The notes: generated from the letters alone by a model not told the origin. A stretch of DNA of 64,000 nt from Paucibacter sediminis (GCF_030254645.1 NZ_CP116346.1:434001-498000); one strand, 5' to 3'; positions 1 to 9,236 are shown, numbered from the stretch's first letter. Numbers and translations: made by a program.

Positions 1-22
1 TCTGGATATCGATCATGGCCAT
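1..22 (-). CDS. gltL: glutamate/aspartate ABC transporter ATPase, 5' end only
   Basis: Only the first codons lie in the window. Reading the minus strand from position 22 gives an ATG and the residues MAMIDIQ; a second in-frame ATG at 16 gives MIDIQ, which resembles the usual start of the GltL-type ATPase. It lies 5 bp after the gltK stop, with an AAGG ribosome-binding sequence. The identity rests on position (gltI-gltJ-gltK-gltL is the standard order) and these few residues, so the call is an inference. Confidence 0.6.
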
Positions 23-27
23 CTGCC

Positions 28-693
28 TTAGCGAATGATTTGGATCTTCTGCTGCAGGCGGCGCACCGTCATCGACAGGCTGAAGCAGATCACGAAGTAG
101 ACGACGGTGGCCACCAGATAGGTCTCCACCGGGCGGTTGAAGTTCTTGCCCGCGACCTCGAAGCCCTTGAGCAGGTCGTAGGCGCCGATCGCATAGACCA
201 GCGAGGTGTCCTGGAACAGGATGATGGTCTGGGTCAGCAGCACCGGCAGCATGTTGCGGAAGGCCTGCGGCAGCACCACCAGCTGCATGGTCTGGCCATA
301 GCTCATGCCCACCGCGTAGCCGGCATAGACCTGGCCCTTGGGCACGCTCTGGATGCCCGCGCGCATGATCTCGGAGTAGTAGGCCGCCTCGAACACCGTG
401 AAGGTGATGATGGCCGAGAGCTCGGCGCCCATGGGCCGGCCGATCAGGAGCGGGATCAAGAGGAAGAACCACAGGATCACCATCACCAGCGGGATGGAGC
501 GCAGGGTGTTGACGTAGAAGGCCGCCGGCATGACGAGCCAGCGCTTGCCCGAGAGCCGCATCAGCGCCAGCACCGTGCCCAGCGCGATGCCGCCCAGCAT
601 CGCGATGAGGGTGAGCTGGATCGAGAAGATCAGGCCCTTGGCGATGAAGCTGGACGCCACCGCCCAGCTGAAGAAGGAGAAGTCCAAGTTCAC
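28..693 (-). CDS. gltK: glutamate/aspartate ABC transporter permease GltK
   Basis: Inner-membrane permease of a polar amino acid importer, 221 aa. Hydrophobic segments cover roughly residues 17-45, 62-85 and 92-108, with a last one near 190-205. The EAA loop that contacts the ATPase is at about 102-125 (EAAYYSEIMRAGIQSVPKG). The start codon overlaps the gltJ stop by 4 bp (ATGA), indicating translational coupling. With GltJ it should form the heterodimeric channel for acidic amino acids; the exact substrate is inferred from family and gene order. Confidence 0.93.
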   Translation of the reverse strand: MNLDFSFFSWAVASSFIAKGLIFSIQLTLIAMLGGIALGTVLALMRLSGKRWLVMPAAFYVNTLRSIPLVMVILWFFLLIPLLIGRPMGAELSAIITFTVFEAAYYSEIMRAGIQSVPKGQVYAGYAVGMSYGQTMQLVVLPQAFRNMLPVLLTQTIILFQDTSLVYAIGAYDLLKGFEVAGKNFNRPVETYLVATVVYFVICFSLSMTVRRLQQKIQIIR

Positions 694-1433
694 TTGCTGC
701 CTCCGATCATGCCGGGCACCTGCACGCGCTGCTCGATGAAGAGCGCGATGCGGTTGATGCTGAAGGCGGAGATGAAGTACAGGCCCGAGACCGCCAGGTA
801 GATCTCGATGCCGCGCGAGGTCTCCTCCTGCGCCTGCATCGCGAACATGGTCAGCTCGGCGATGCTCACCGCAAACGCCACCGAGGAGTTCTTGATGATG
901 TTCATGCTCTCGCTGGTGAGCGGCGGGATGACGATGCGAAACGCCATCGGCAGGATCACATAGCGGTAGGTCTGCGGCAGCGTGAAGCCCATCGCCAGGC
1001 CGGCATAGCGCTGGCCCTTGGGCAGGCTCTGGATGCCGGCCTTGACCTGCTCGGCAATGCGCGCCGAGGTGAAGAAGCCCAAGGCGAACACCACCAGCAC
1101 GAAGCTGGGCACGCCCTTGAGCACGGGCACGAGCGCCGGCAGCACGTGGTACCAGAGGAACACCTGCACCAGCAGCGGGATGTTGCGGAACAGCTCGGTC
1201 CAGGCATTGCCCAGGAACACCAGGCCCTTGTGCGGCACGGTGCGCAGAATGCCCATCAGCGAGCCCAGCAGCAGCGCCACGACGAGGGCCAGCAACGCCA
1301 CGCTCAGCGTCCAGCCCCAGGCCGAGAGCATCCAGTCCAGGTAGGTGATGTCACCGCCGCTGCCCAGGCAGCGCGGTATCACCTCGCCATCGATGGTGTT
1401 CTTGCAGAACACCTGCCAGTCCCAGTTCGCCAT
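690..1433 (-). CDS. gltJ: glutamate/aspartate ABC transporter permease GltJ
   Basis: Second permease of the importer, about 247 aa. I chose the ATG at 1433 because an AGGAG lies just upstream of it; the alternative TTG at 1448 would place that sequence inside the gene. Hydrophobic segments are followed by an EAA loop (about residues 125-145, ARIAEQVKAGIQSLPKG). A cysteine-containing periplasmic stretch near the N terminus (CKNTIDGEVIPRCLG) is typical of GltJ. It lies 68 bp downstream of gltI and overlaps gltK by 4 bp. Confidence 0.93.
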   Translation of the reverse strand: MANWDWQVFCKNTIDGEVIPRCLGSGGDITYLDWMLSAWGWTLSVALLALVVALLLGSLMGILRTVPHKGLVFLGNAWTELFRNIPLLVQVFLWYHVLPALVPVLKGVPSFVLVVFALGFFTSARIAEQVKAGIQSLPKGQRYAGLAMGFTLPQTYRYVILPMAFRIVIPPLTSESMNIIKNSSVAFAVSIAELTMFAMQAQEETSRGIEIYLAVSGLYFISAFSINRIALFIEQRVQVPGMIGGSK

Positions 1434-1501
1434 GCCCACTCCTGTCAAAACGCGGGGCCGCGCAAAGGCGGCCCCAATATCCAGTCCAAGCAGGAGCCGA
1501 C

Positions 1502-2398
1502 TTACTTCTTGGCGTAGTCTTCCATCGGCTTGTCGTTGGGGTTGGCCCAGGCCGCCTTGGTGTTGTCATTGGGCGGCATGCCCACCTTGGTATTGGCCGG
1601 CGGGATCGGCTGCTCGAACCACTTGTGCCAGGTCTTGGCGATCTCGCCCGACTTCATCATCGCCTTGATGCTGTCGTCCACCGCCTTCTTGAAGGCCGGA
1701 TCGTCCTTGCGCATCATGATGGCGATCGGCTCCACCGACAGCACCTCGCCCACCAGCTTGTAGTCGGCCGGGCTCTTGCTCTTGGCGATATTGCCGGCCA
1801 GGATGGCGCCGTCCATCACGAAGGCATCGGCACGGCCCGATTCCAGCAGCAGGAAGCTGTCGGCATGGTCCTTGCCGAACACCTCCTTGAAGTCCACGCC
1901 GGTGGCACGCTCATGCTTGCGCAGGGTCTGCACCGAGGTCGTGCCGGTGGTGGTGGCGACGTTCTTGCCGTTGAGCTGGCCGATCGAGGTGATGCCCGAG
2001 TTGGCCTTCACCGCGATGCGCACTTCCTCGACGAAGGTGGTGACGGCAAAGGCCACATCCTTCTGGCGCGTCAGGTTGTTGGTGGTGGAGCCGCACTCGA
2101 TGTCCACGGTGCCGTTCTGCACCAGCGGGATGCGGTTCTGCGAGGTCACCGGCTGGTACTTGATCTCCAGCTTGGCCAGGCCCAGCTGCTTCTGCACATC
2201 GGCCAGCACATGCTGGCAGATCTCAACGTGGTAGCCCACGTACTTGCCGTCACCCAGGGTGTAGGAGAGTGCACCCGAGGACTCGCGCACCCCCATGGTG
2301 ACGCTGCCACTGTCCTTGATCTTCTTCAGCGTGTCTTCCGCGTGCGCCGCGCCGGTGGCGGCTGCGAGGGCCAAGGCCAGCGCAAAAGTCTTGTTCAT
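1502..2398 (-). CDS. gltI: periplasmic glutamate/aspartate-binding protein GltI
   Basis: Solute-binding protein (family 3) of 298 aa that would deliver glutamate or aspartate to the GltJK permease. The first 20 residues form a clear Sec signal peptide (MNKTFALALALAAATGAAHA). The mature protein has the two-lobe family pattern, with CGSTTNN near residue 102 in the ligand-binding region. It is first in the operon, as is usual for the abundant binding protein. A LysR regulator lies 130 bp upstream on the same strand and may control it; that is inferred from position only. Confidence 0.94.
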   Translation of the reverse strand: MNKTFALALALAAATGAAHAEDTLKKIKDSGSVTMGVRESSGALSYTLGDGKYVGYHVEICQHVLADVQKQLGLAKLEIKYQPVTSQNRIPLVQNGTVDIECGSTTNNLTRQKDVAFAVTTFVEEVRIAVKANSGITSIGQLNGKNVATTTGTTSVQTLRKHERATGVDFKEVFGKDHADSFLLLESGRADAFVMDGAILAGNIAKSKSPADYKLVGEVLSVEPIAIMMRKDDPAFKKAVDDSIKAMMKSGEIAKTWHKWFEQPIPPANTKVGMPPNDNTKAAWANPNDKPMEDYAKK

Positions 2399-2528
2399 AA
2401 AAGCTCCTCGTTCAGGGTTCTCGGGGATGGGGCCGGGCAGACCATGGCTGGGTCGCCGGCACAGGGGGGAGTTTTACGCCATTGCGGCCCGCTGCGGCAG
2501 CCGGCTGCCCCCGGGCAAACCCGATCCA

Positions 2529-3446
2529 TCAAGGCTTGCTGGTCAGAAAATCCCAGAGCGCCAGCGCCGCAGGCTTGGCACGGCGCGCGGTGTCGGGGCG
2601 CTCGCGGTAGATGCGCAGCTCCATATTGAGCTCGAACTCACCCTCCGCCGAGGCCAGCATCAGGCGCTTGGACTTGAGCTCCTTCTTGACCGAGCTGGCC
2701 GGCAGAAAGGCCAGGCCATGCCCCTCCAGCGCCATCGCCTTCAGGCCCTCGGCCATGTCGGTCTCGTAGATGGAGTCCAGGTTCAGCGGCGCGGGCGAGG
2801 CCTTCACGATCAACTCCACCAGGCGGCCCAGATAGGCGCCCGAGGCATAGCTGAGGAAGGGGATCTTCTGGCCCGGATGGCCGGGCAGGCGAAACAGCGG
2901 CCGGCCCTGGGCATCGGCCTTGGCATAGGCGGCCAGGGTCTCATGGCCCAGCGAGACCATCTGGTAGCGCTCGGGGTCCAGCTGCAGCGGCTGGCTGGGG
3001 TGGTGGTAGACCAGCAGCAGGTCGCAATTGCCCTCGCTCAACTGCAGGGTCGCGTCGTGCACATTGAGCGCATTCAGCCGGCACTTCACGGCGCCAAAGC
3101 GCTGGCGCAGGTCCATCAGCCAATGCGGGAAGAAGCTGAAGGCAAGCGAGTGCGGCACGGCAAATTCGATCATGTCCTGCCCCACCGACTGGTGGCTGCG
3201 CAGCATATTGCGCGCCGACTGCAAGCCGCCCAGCACCTCCATGGCCTGGGCCAGCAGGGTCTCGCCGGCGGCGGTCAGGCGGGTCGGGTAGGAGGATCGG
3301 TCCACCAGATCCACGCCGGCCCAGGCCTCGAGTGCCTGGATGCGCCGCGAGAATGCCGGTTGCGTCACATGCCTGAGTTGCGCCGAACGCGAAAAGCTGC
3401 GCGTCTCGGCCAGGCTGACGAAGTCTTCAAGCCATTTGGTTTCCAC
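2529..3446 (-). CDS. LysR-family transcriptional regulator
   Basis: DNA-binding regulator with an N-terminal winged helix-turn-helix (about residues 1-60, containing FSRSAQLRHVTQPAFSRRIQ) and a C-terminal effector-binding domain. The open frame runs back to 3590, but the GTG at 3446 (protein starting VETKWLEDFVSLAE) gives 305 aa, the normal LysR length, and starts directly at the helix-turn-helix. It lies upstream of gltI on the same strand and is divergent from a PEP-CTERM gene. The effector is unknown. Confidence 0.9.
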   Translation of the reverse strand: METKWLEDFVSLAETRSFSRSAQLRHVTQPAFSRRIQALEAWAGVDLVDRSSYPTRLTAAGETLLAQAMEVLGGLQSARNMLRSHQSVGQDMIEFAVPHSLAFSFFPHWLMDLRQRFGAVKCRLNALNVHDATLQLSEGNCDLLLVYHHPSQPLQLDPERYQMVSLGHETLAAYAKADAQGRPLFRLPGHPGQKIPFLSYASGAYLGRLVELIVKASPAPLNLDSIYETDMAEGLKAMALEGHGLAFLPASSVKKELKSKRLMLASAEGEFELNMELRIYRERPDTARRAKPAALALWDFLTSKP

Positions 3447-3612
3447 CTGAGCAGTGTAGCCGGCGGCTTTCTCCCCCTTATCTGCGGCAGCCTCCCCCCT
3501 AGATGGAGGGGGCTCGCCACGCGCAACAGCGTTGCCCTTGGTTACATTGAACGCGAGCGAGTAGTTGTCCATGCGTCGCTTGCCCACCAACCATCAAGAA
3601 GCGGAGCTCCCC

Positions 3613-4260
3613 ATGCGGCTCACCAAAACATTGATCGCCAGCGCACTGGCCTTGCTCGCTGCACAGTCGCAAGCCGCCCCTACCCTGACGTTCGAGGTCG
3701 TGGAGCCGGACGCTTCGCAAGTTGACAACTTCTACAGCGGTTTTCAGTTCAGCGGCACGGGCTGGTTTGTCAACAGCCAGGCAGCGGGAGGCTTTGGTGA
3801 TTTCAACGCCCCCGATCCCGATTTGCCCGGCATTGGCATCGGCGCCCTGCTGATTGCCAAGAACCCGCTGGAGCCTTCCACCGGCCAGAGCCAGGTCTTG
3901 GAGATCGCGGTGGATGGGGGCTTCGCGTCGGCGCTGGACTTCTGGTGGACCGGTGGCCGCGCCAGCTTCACGGTGACGCTCTACAAGAACAACGAACTCA
4001 TCAAGTCCTTCGATGGATTCGGCCCGCAGACGACTTGCGACGCCGGCGTCAGCTGCAAATGGGCGCACAGCGATGCGCTGACCTTTGAAGGTACGGCAAA
4101 TCGCGTCGTGTTCACCGCCGCGGGCGACGCCACGACCCTGCTGGACAACATCACCTTCGGCAGCCGCGATCCGGGCGGCAATGTGCCGGAGCCCGCCAGC
4201 CTCGGGCTGACCCTGGCGGCCCTGAGCGCACTGGCGCTGATGCGCCGCCGCAAGGCCTGA
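3613..4260 (+). CDS. PEP-CTERM sorting-domain protein
   Basis: Exported protein of about 215 aa. It has a signal peptide (MRLTKTLIASALALLAAQSQA) and a C-terminal sorting signal: the motif VPEPAS, a hydrophobic helix (LGLTLAALSALALM) and a basic tail (RRRKA). In the known system this tail is processed by exosortase in exopolysaccharide-producing bacteria. The ATG at 3613 follows a GCGGAG ribosome-binding sequence; the open frame extends upstream to 3565. The middle region is not recognised. No exosortase gene is in the window. Confidence 0.88.
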   Translation: MRLTKTLIASALALLAAQSQAAPTLTFEVVEPDASQVDNFYSGFQFSGTGWFVNSQAAGGFGDFNAPDPDLPGIGIGALLIAKNPLEPSTGQSQVLEIAVDGGFASALDFWWTGGRASFTVTLYKNNELIKSFDGFGPQTTCDAGVSCKWAHSDALTFEGTANRVVFTAAGDATTLLDNITFGSRDPGGNVPEPASLGLTLAALSALALMRRRKA

Positions 4261-4269
4261 GACCGGTCG

Positions 4270-6111
4270 TCAAACGGCCGCACCGTGCGGCTCGTCGGCC
4301 GCGGCCCCGCCGCTCTGCTGCACCCGCCACATCTGCGCATACCGGCCACCCTGCTCAATCAGCTGAGCATGGTGGCCGCGCTCCATGATGCGGCCCTTTT
4401 CCATCACCAGGATCTCGTGCGCATCGACGATGGTGGAGAGCCGGTGCGCGATCACCAGCACGGTCTTGTTCTGCGCCGCCGCCTCCAGCTCGGCCTGGAT
4501 GGCGCGCTCATTGCCTGAGTCGAGCGCCGAGGTGGCCTCGTCGAAGATCAGGATGGGCGGGTTCTTCAAGAGCGTGCGGGCAATCGCCACGCGCTGCTTC
4601 TCGCCACCGCTGAGCTTGAGCCCGCGCTCGCCCACCATGGTGGCGTAGCCCTTGGGCGTGCTGGCGATGAAGCTGTGGATATGCGCGGCCCGGGCCGCCG
4701 CCTCCACCTCCTGCTGCGTGGCGCCGGGCTGGCCGTAGGCGATGTTGTAGGCCACGGTGTCGTTGAACAGCACCGTGTCCTGCGGCACGATGCCGATGGC
4801 GCGGCGCACGCTGCCCTGGGTGAGGCCGCGCAGATCCTGGCCATCGATGCTGATGCTGCCGGCGTCCACGTCATAGAAACGGTAGAGCAGGCGCGCCAGA
4901 GTGCTCTTGCCCGAGCCGCTGGGGCCCACCACCGCCACCTTCTTGCCGGCCGGGATCTCGAAGCTGATGTCGTGCAGGATCGGCCGCGCCGCGTCGTAGG
5001 CGAAGCTCACATGCTCGAAGCGCACCGCGGCGCCCTGCACCGCCAGCGGCTTGGCATCGGGCGCATCGGCGATCTCGCGCTCGCGCTCCAGCAGGGTGAA
5101 CATCTTGTCCAGGTCGGTGAGGCTTTGCTTGATCTCGCGGTAGATCACGCCCAGGAAGTTGAGCGGGATGTAGAGCTGGATCATGAAGGCATTGATCATC
5201 ACCAGATCGCCCAGGCTCATATGGCCGGCCACCACGCCCTCGGTGGCACGCCACAGCATCACCACCAGGGCAGCCGCGATGATGAGTTGCTGGCCGGTGT
5301 TGAGCAGCGACAGGGTGGACTGCGATTTCAGCTGGGCGCGGCGCAGCTTCTCCAGGCTTTCGTCGTAGCGCCTGGCCTCGAAGTCCTCGTTGTTGAAGTA
5401 CTTCACCGTCTCGTAGTTCAGGAGCGAATCGATCGCCTTGGTATGCGCCACCGAGTCCAGTTCGTTGAGCAGCTTGCGGAACTTGGTGCGCCATTCGGTC
5501 ACCACCACGGTGAAGCTGATGTAGAACACCAGGGCCGCCAGCGTGATCCAGGCAAACCAGATGTCGAACTTGATCGACAGCAGGCTCAGCACCAGCACCA
5601 CCTCGATCAGGGTGGGCACGATGCTGTAGAGCGAGTAGGAGATCAGCGAATGCACCGCACGCGTGCCGCGCTCGATGTCGCGCGTCATGCCGCCGGTCTG
5701 GCGCTCCAGGTGAAAGCGCAGGCTGAGGTCGTGCAGGTGGCGGAACACCTGCAGCGAGATGCTGCGCGCCGTGCCCTCGGTGGCCTTGGCGAAGATCAGC
5801 TCACGCAGCTCGGTGAACAGTGAGGTGCACAGGCGCAGCGCGCCATAGGCCACCAGCAGGCCCAGCGGCACCACCAGCATGGCCTGGGTGCTGCCCGGCT
5901 TGATGGAGAGGCTGTCGATCAGGGTCTTGAGCAGCAGCGGCACGCCCACATTGGCCAGCTTGGCGCAGACCATGAAGCCCAGCGCCAGGCCGACGCGCCA
6001 GCGGTAGCGCCACAGATAGGGCAGCAGCTTGGCGATGGTGCCCCAGTCGCTGCGCGCGCGTGCGCCGGTGGACGAAGACTGTGCGGGGGCCGGCTCGGGA
6101 CTGCGTCGCAT
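4270..6111 (-). CDS. Atm1-like ABC exporter (fused permease and ATPase)
   Basis: Half-transporter of 613 aa with an N-terminal transmembrane domain (about residues 35-320) and a C-terminal ATPase. Visible motifs are Walker A GPSGSGKST (near 395), signature LSGGEKQRV (near 500), Walker B ILIFDEATSALD (near 522) and the H-loop AHRLST. The layout matches the ABCB7/Atm1 group, which exports glutathione-linked or metal-related compounds; the substrate is inferred. Its stop is 9 bp from the convergent PEP-CTERM gene, and its start is divergent from the thioesterase gene. Confidence 0.9.
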   Translation of the reverse strand: MRRSPEPAPAQSSSTGARARSDWGTIAKLLPYLWRYRWRVGLALGFMVCAKLANVGVPLLLKTLIDSLSIKPGSTQAMLVVPLGLLVAYGALRLCTSLFTELRELIFAKATEGTARSISLQVFRHLHDLSLRFHLERQTGGMTRDIERGTRAVHSLISYSLYSIVPTLIEVVLVLSLLSIKFDIWFAWITLAALVFYISFTVVVTEWRTKFRKLLNELDSVAHTKAIDSLLNYETVKYFNNEDFEARRYDESLEKLRRAQLKSQSTLSLLNTGQQLIIAAALVVMLWRATEGVVAGHMSLGDLVMINAFMIQLYIPLNFLGVIYREIKQSLTDLDKMFTLLEREREIADAPDAKPLAVQGAAVRFEHVSFAYDAARPILHDISFEIPAGKKVAVVGPSGSGKSTLARLLYRFYDVDAGSISIDGQDLRGLTQGSVRRAIGIVPQDTVLFNDTVAYNIAYGQPGATQQEVEAAARAAHIHSFIASTPKGYATMVGERGLKLSGGEKQRVAIARTLLKNPPILIFDEATSALDSGNERAIQAELEAAAQNKTVLVIAHRLSTIVDAHEILVMEKGRIMERGHHAQLIEQGGRYAQMWRVQQSGGAAADEPHGAAV

Positions 6112-6171
6112 GAATGCCTGTGGAGGTGTGACTGGAGGAGAATGCCTCGAAGATTGTCACAGGTATGCCTC

Positions 6172-6582
6172 ATGAGCGAAGTTTCAAGCCCTTCCACCGC
6201 CCCTGACTGGCCTCGCGAGCTGGTGCTGCGCGTCATGCCCATGCCGGCCGACGCCAACCACAACGGCGATGTGTTCGGCGGCTGGATCATGGCCCAGGTG
6301 GACATCGCCGGCTCGGTGCTGCCGGCGCGCCTCTCGCGCGGCCGCGTGGCCACCGTGGCGGTGAAGGAGTTCCTCTTCAAGCAGCCGGTCTCGATCGGCG
6401 ACCTGCTGTCCTTCTACGCCCAGATCACCCGCGTGGGCCGCACCTCCATCACCGTCAATGTGGAAGTGATCGCCGAACGCAACCCGGCCAACCCCCATGT
6501 GGTGAAGGTCACCGAGGCGCAGCTGACCTTTGTGGCGATCGACCACGAGGGCAAGCCCAGGCCTTTCGTGCACCAGCCGTGA
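6172..6582 (+). CDS. YciA-like acyl-CoA thioesterase (hotdog fold)
   Basis: Cytoplasmic thioesterase of about 136 aa that would hydrolyse acyl-CoA to free acid and CoA. The YciA signature is clear: LRVMPMPADANHNGDVFGGW, with the catalytic-type Asn-Asp-Phe-Gly-Gly-Trp, and a later VTEAQLTFVAID strand. Two starts are possible. The ATG at 6142 has a strong GGAGGAG but placed very close; the ATG at 6172 has a weak AGG at good spacing and matches the family N terminus. I chose 6172. It overlaps the next gene by 4 bp. Confidence 0.88.
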   Translation: MSEVSSPSTAPDWPRELVLRVMPMPADANHNGDVFGGWIMAQVDIAGSVLPARLSRGRVATVAVKEFLFKQPVSIGDLLSFYAQITRVGRTSITVNVEVIAERNPANPHVVKVTEAQLTFVAIDHEGKPRPFVHQP

Positions 6583-7715
6583 GCGTGCTCATCATCGGTG
6601 GCGGCGCGATCGGCAGCGCCGTCGCCGCCTACCTCTCGGCCGCGCCGGCGTGGCGGGGACAGATCACGGTGCTGGAGCGCGACCCGAGCTACGCGCGCGC
6701 CTCCTCGGCGCTTTCCGCCGCCTCGATACGCCAGCAGTTCAGCACGCCGCTGAACATTGCTCTCTCCCAGTACGGGCTGGAGGTGATACGCGGCCTGGGC
6801 GCGCAGGCCGGCCTGGTCGAGCAGGGCTATCTATACCTCGCCACCGCGGCGGGGGCAGACTCGCTGCGGCAGCTCAACGCCTTGCAGCGCGGCATGGGCG
6901 CCGACATTGTGCTGATGGAGCCGGCCCAGCTGCAGGCGCGCTGGCCCTGGCTGGCCACGCAAGACCTGACCCTGGGTAGCTGGGGCCGCAGCGGCGAAGG
7001 CTGGTTCGACGGCTGGGGTCTGCTGCAGCACTTCAAGCAGCGCGCCCAGGCGCAGGGCGTGCAATACCTGCGCGACGAGGCCCTGGCCCTGGAGCGCGAT
7101 GCCGGCGGCGCGATGCGCGGCGTGCGCACGGCCAGCGGCCTGCTGCAGGCCGATCGCTATGTGCTCGCCTGCGGCGCCTGGTCGGGCGGGCTCGCCGCCA
7201 GCGCCGGCTTGACGGTACCGGTCAGCGCCAAACGCCGCAGCGTCTATGGTTTCCGCAGCCCCGCGCAAGCGCCGCAATGCCCGCTGGTGATCGACCCCAG
7301 CGGACTCTGGTTCCGCCCCGAGGGCGAGGGGCAGTTCATCTGCGGCGGCACGCCGCTGGACGATGGCGACGACCTGCCCCTGGACCCCGAGGCCGATCTC
7401 TTCGAGGAGCGGCTCTGGCCCGCGCTGGCGCAGCGCGTGCCGGGCTTCGAGTCGCTGCGGCCCGAGCGCGCCTGGGCCGGCTATTACGAGATGAACAGCT
7501 TCGACCACAACGGCCTGGTTGGTGCGCTGGCGGAATGTCCTGATCTGCTGCTCGCCTGCGGCTTCTCGGGCCATGGGCTGCAGCATGCCCCCGGCGTGGG
7601 CCGCGGCGTCGCCGAACTGCTGGCGCATGGTCGCTACGAGAGCCTGGATCTGGGCCCGCTATCGCCCCAGCGCATCGCCGCCGGCCGGCCCTATCTGGAA
7701 CTGAATGTGATCTGA
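6579..7715 (+). CDS. FAD-dependent oxidoreductase (DAO family)
   Basis: Flavoprotein of 378 aa. The N-terminal dinucleotide-binding motif is GGGAIGSAVAAYLS (residues about 6-19). A C-terminal segment (NGLVGALAECPDLLLACGFSGHGLQHAPGVG) matches the D-amino-acid or glycine/sarcosine oxidase-dehydrogenase family. It starts with GTG overlapping the thioesterase stop (GTGA), so the pair is probably translationally coupled. Its 3' end overlaps the convergent SGNH hydrolase by 25 bp. The substrate cannot be told from sequence. Confidence 0.88.
   Translation: MSVLIIGGGAIGSAVAAYLSAAPAWRGQITVLERDPSYARASSALSAASIRQQFSTPLNIALSQYGLEVIRGLGAQAGLVEQGYLYLATAAGADSLRQLNALQRGMGADIVLMEPAQLQARWPWLATQDLTLGSWGRSGEGWFDGWGLLQHFKQRAQAQGVQYLRDEALALERDAGGAMRGVRTASGLLQADRYVLACGAWSGGLAASAGLTVPVSAKRRSVYGFRSPAQAPQCPLVIDPSGLWFRPEGEGQFICGGTPLDDGDDLPLDPEADLFEERLWPALAQRVPGFESLRPERAWAGYYEMNSFDHNGLVGALAECPDLLLACGFSGHGLQHAPGVGRGVAELLAHGRYESLDLGPLSPQRIAAGRPYLELNVI
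6959..6972 (+). repeat. copy of the 14-bp motif GCAAGACCTGRCCC
   Basis: Lies inside the FAD oxidoreductase gene and is read as Gln-Asp-Leu-Thr, with the less favoured CAA codon. It is the only full-length copy outside the B12 cluster. Confidence 0.6.
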
Positions 7716-8437
7716 GACCACTCGCGCACGATGCGCTCGGCCAGCGCATCGGCCCAGAGCTGGTAGCCGGCGGGCCCGGGGTGAAAACCGTCCGGCGCCA
7801 TCAGTTCGGCTGCTGCGGCGCCGTGCAGATGCGGCGGCAGCGCCTGCAGGCCGCGCCGCGCATCGCCAAGCAGGCTGCGCGCCAGCATGCGATTCATGCG
7901 CAGGGCATGGGCGCCCAGCAGCCAGCGCAGCGGCTGCGGCAGCAAGGGAAAGGCATGCATGGGTGGCACGGCGCTGTGCAGGCTGTAGCGCACGCCGGCG
8001 CGTTGCACCGCCAGTTCATGCAGCAGTCGCAGCTGATGCGCCCAGCGGCGCGGCGAGACCTGCGACACCACATCGTTGACGCCCAGCGCCGTCACCAGCA
8101 CATCGGCGGCCTGCGTTGCGCTGGCTTCGAACTCCGCCAGGGCATCGGCGGTGGTATGGCCGGTTTTGGCGATCAGCTGCCAATGCACGCTGCCGCCAAG
8201 CCGCTGCGCCAGCGCGGCGGAGAGCTGCCCGGCCAGGGCCTCGGCCTGCGTGGCGGCACCGACGCCGGCGCCCGAGGAGTCGCCCACGATCAGCAGGCGC
8301 AGTTGGAGCGCGCCGCCGCCCGCCATGCCGCTGCGCGGGCCCACCGCCTCGGGCAGGCGCAGGGCCTTGCGGCGGACCTGCAGGCCCTGCCACAGCAGCA
8401 GCGGCGCCAGCGCGATCTTGGCAAGCAGCAGCTTCAA
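7691..8437 (-). CDS. SGNH/GDSL-type hydrolase
   Basis: Predicted esterase or lipase-like hydrolase, about 248 aa from a TTG at 8437 (MKLLLAKIALAPLLLWQG), which gives a hydrophobic N-terminal anchor or signal. Block I is LLIVGDSSGAG (Ser nucleophile), block III is LGVNDVV (Gly/Asn) and the C-terminal catalytic pair is DGFHPG. The open frame extends to 8536, but that part overlaps the enoyl-CoA hydratase gene; TTG starts 10 bp after that gene's stop, though without a good ribosome-binding site. The substrate is unknown. Confidence 0.82.
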   Translation of the reverse strand: MKLLLAKIALAPLLLWQGLQVRRKALRLPEAVGPRSGMAGGGALQLRLLIVGDSSGAGVGAATQAEALAGQLSAALAQRLGGSVHWQLIAKTGHTTADALAEFEASATQAADVLVTALGVNDVVSQVSPRRWAHQLRLLHELAVQRAGVRYSLHSAVPPMHAFPLLPQPLRWLLGAHALRMNRMLARSLLGDARRGLQALPPHLHGAAAAELMAPDGFHPGPAGYQLWADALAERIVREWSQITFSSR

Positions 8438-8447
8438 GCCGCGGCGC

Positions 8448-9212
8448 TCATTCGAACTTGGAAAAGTCCGGAGCGCGCTTCTGGAAGAAGGCCTGGAAGG
8501 CTTCAGACGCTTCGGGCGAACGCAGGCGCGCGCCAAAGATCTCGGCCTCGACCTTGATGGTCTCGAGCACCTGGGCGCTGCTGTGGCTGCGCATCAGGCG
8601 CTTGCTCTCACGCACCGCGCTGGGTGCCAGATTGTTGAAGCGCTCGGCGACACGGCGCGCCTGGTTCACCACCTCGCCGGCCGGCAGCACGGCGTTGGCA
8701 ATGCAGCATTCCACCGCATCGGCGCCGGTGAAGGGGTCGCCCAGCAACAGCTTCTCGGCCGCCTTCACATGGCCCATCAGGCGCGGCACGACCAGGCTGG
8801 AGGCGAACTCGGGCACCAAGCCCAGGCCCACGAAGGGCATGGCCAGGCGGGCGTCGTCGGCCACGTAGACGAAATCGCAGTGCAAGAGCATGGTCGTGCC
8901 GATGCCGATGGCGGCACCGTTCACCGCCGCGATCACCGGCTTCTCGCAGGCCACCAGCGCACGCATGAACTGGAACACCGGCGCTTCTTCATCGCGCGGC
9001 GGGCTGCCCATGAAGTCTTCGATGTCGTTGCCCGAGGTGAAGATGCCGGGCTGGCCCTGGATCAGCACCGCGCGCACGCTCTTGTCGCCATTCGCCGCCA
9101 CCAGGGCATCGGCCATGGCCTGGTACATGGCGCGGGTCAGTGCGTTCTTCTTCTCGGGACGGGCGATTTCAATCGTCGCCACGCCGTTCACGATGGCGGT
9201 CTTGATGCTCAT
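8448..9212 (-). CDS. enoyl-CoA hydratase/isomerase family protein
   Basis: Crotonase-fold enzyme of 254 aa. Oxyanion-hole segments are visible (TSGNDIEDFM near residue 62 and VNGAAIGIGTTMLLHCDF near 103), with the helix GLGLVPEFASSLVVPRLMG further on, containing the acidic residue usual in hydratases and isomerases. It is the last clear fatty-acid gene of the minus-strand beta-oxidation block and may hydrate or isomerise enoyl-CoA intermediates. Family members also act in aromatic degradation, so the exact substrate is open. Confidence 0.9.
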   Translation of the reverse strand: MSIKTAIVNGVATIEIARPEKKNALTRAMYQAMADALVAANGDKSVRAVLIQGQPGIFTSGNDIEDFMGSPPRDEEAPVFQFMRALVACEKPVIAAVNGAAIGIGTTMLLHCDFVYVADDARLAMPFVGLGLVPEFASSLVVPRLMGHVKAAEKLLLGDPFTGADAVECCIANAVLPAGEVVNQARRVAERFNNLAPSAVRESKRLMRSHSSAQVLETIKVEAEIFGARLRSPEASEAFQAFFQKRAPDFSKFE

Positions 9213-9236
9213 GGGTCTTGTCTCCTGCCTGGAAAA

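Noticed and set aside
2399-2528. LysR operator between the LysR gene and gltI
   Set aside because: Only GC-rich partial palindromes are visible and no clear T-N11-A site stood out.
3476-3516. C-run/G-run hairpin near TAGATGGAGGGGG upstream of the LysR gene
   Set aside because: The stem is imperfect and there is no T-run. It may be a dispersed repeat, but only one copy is in the window, so I could not support a call.
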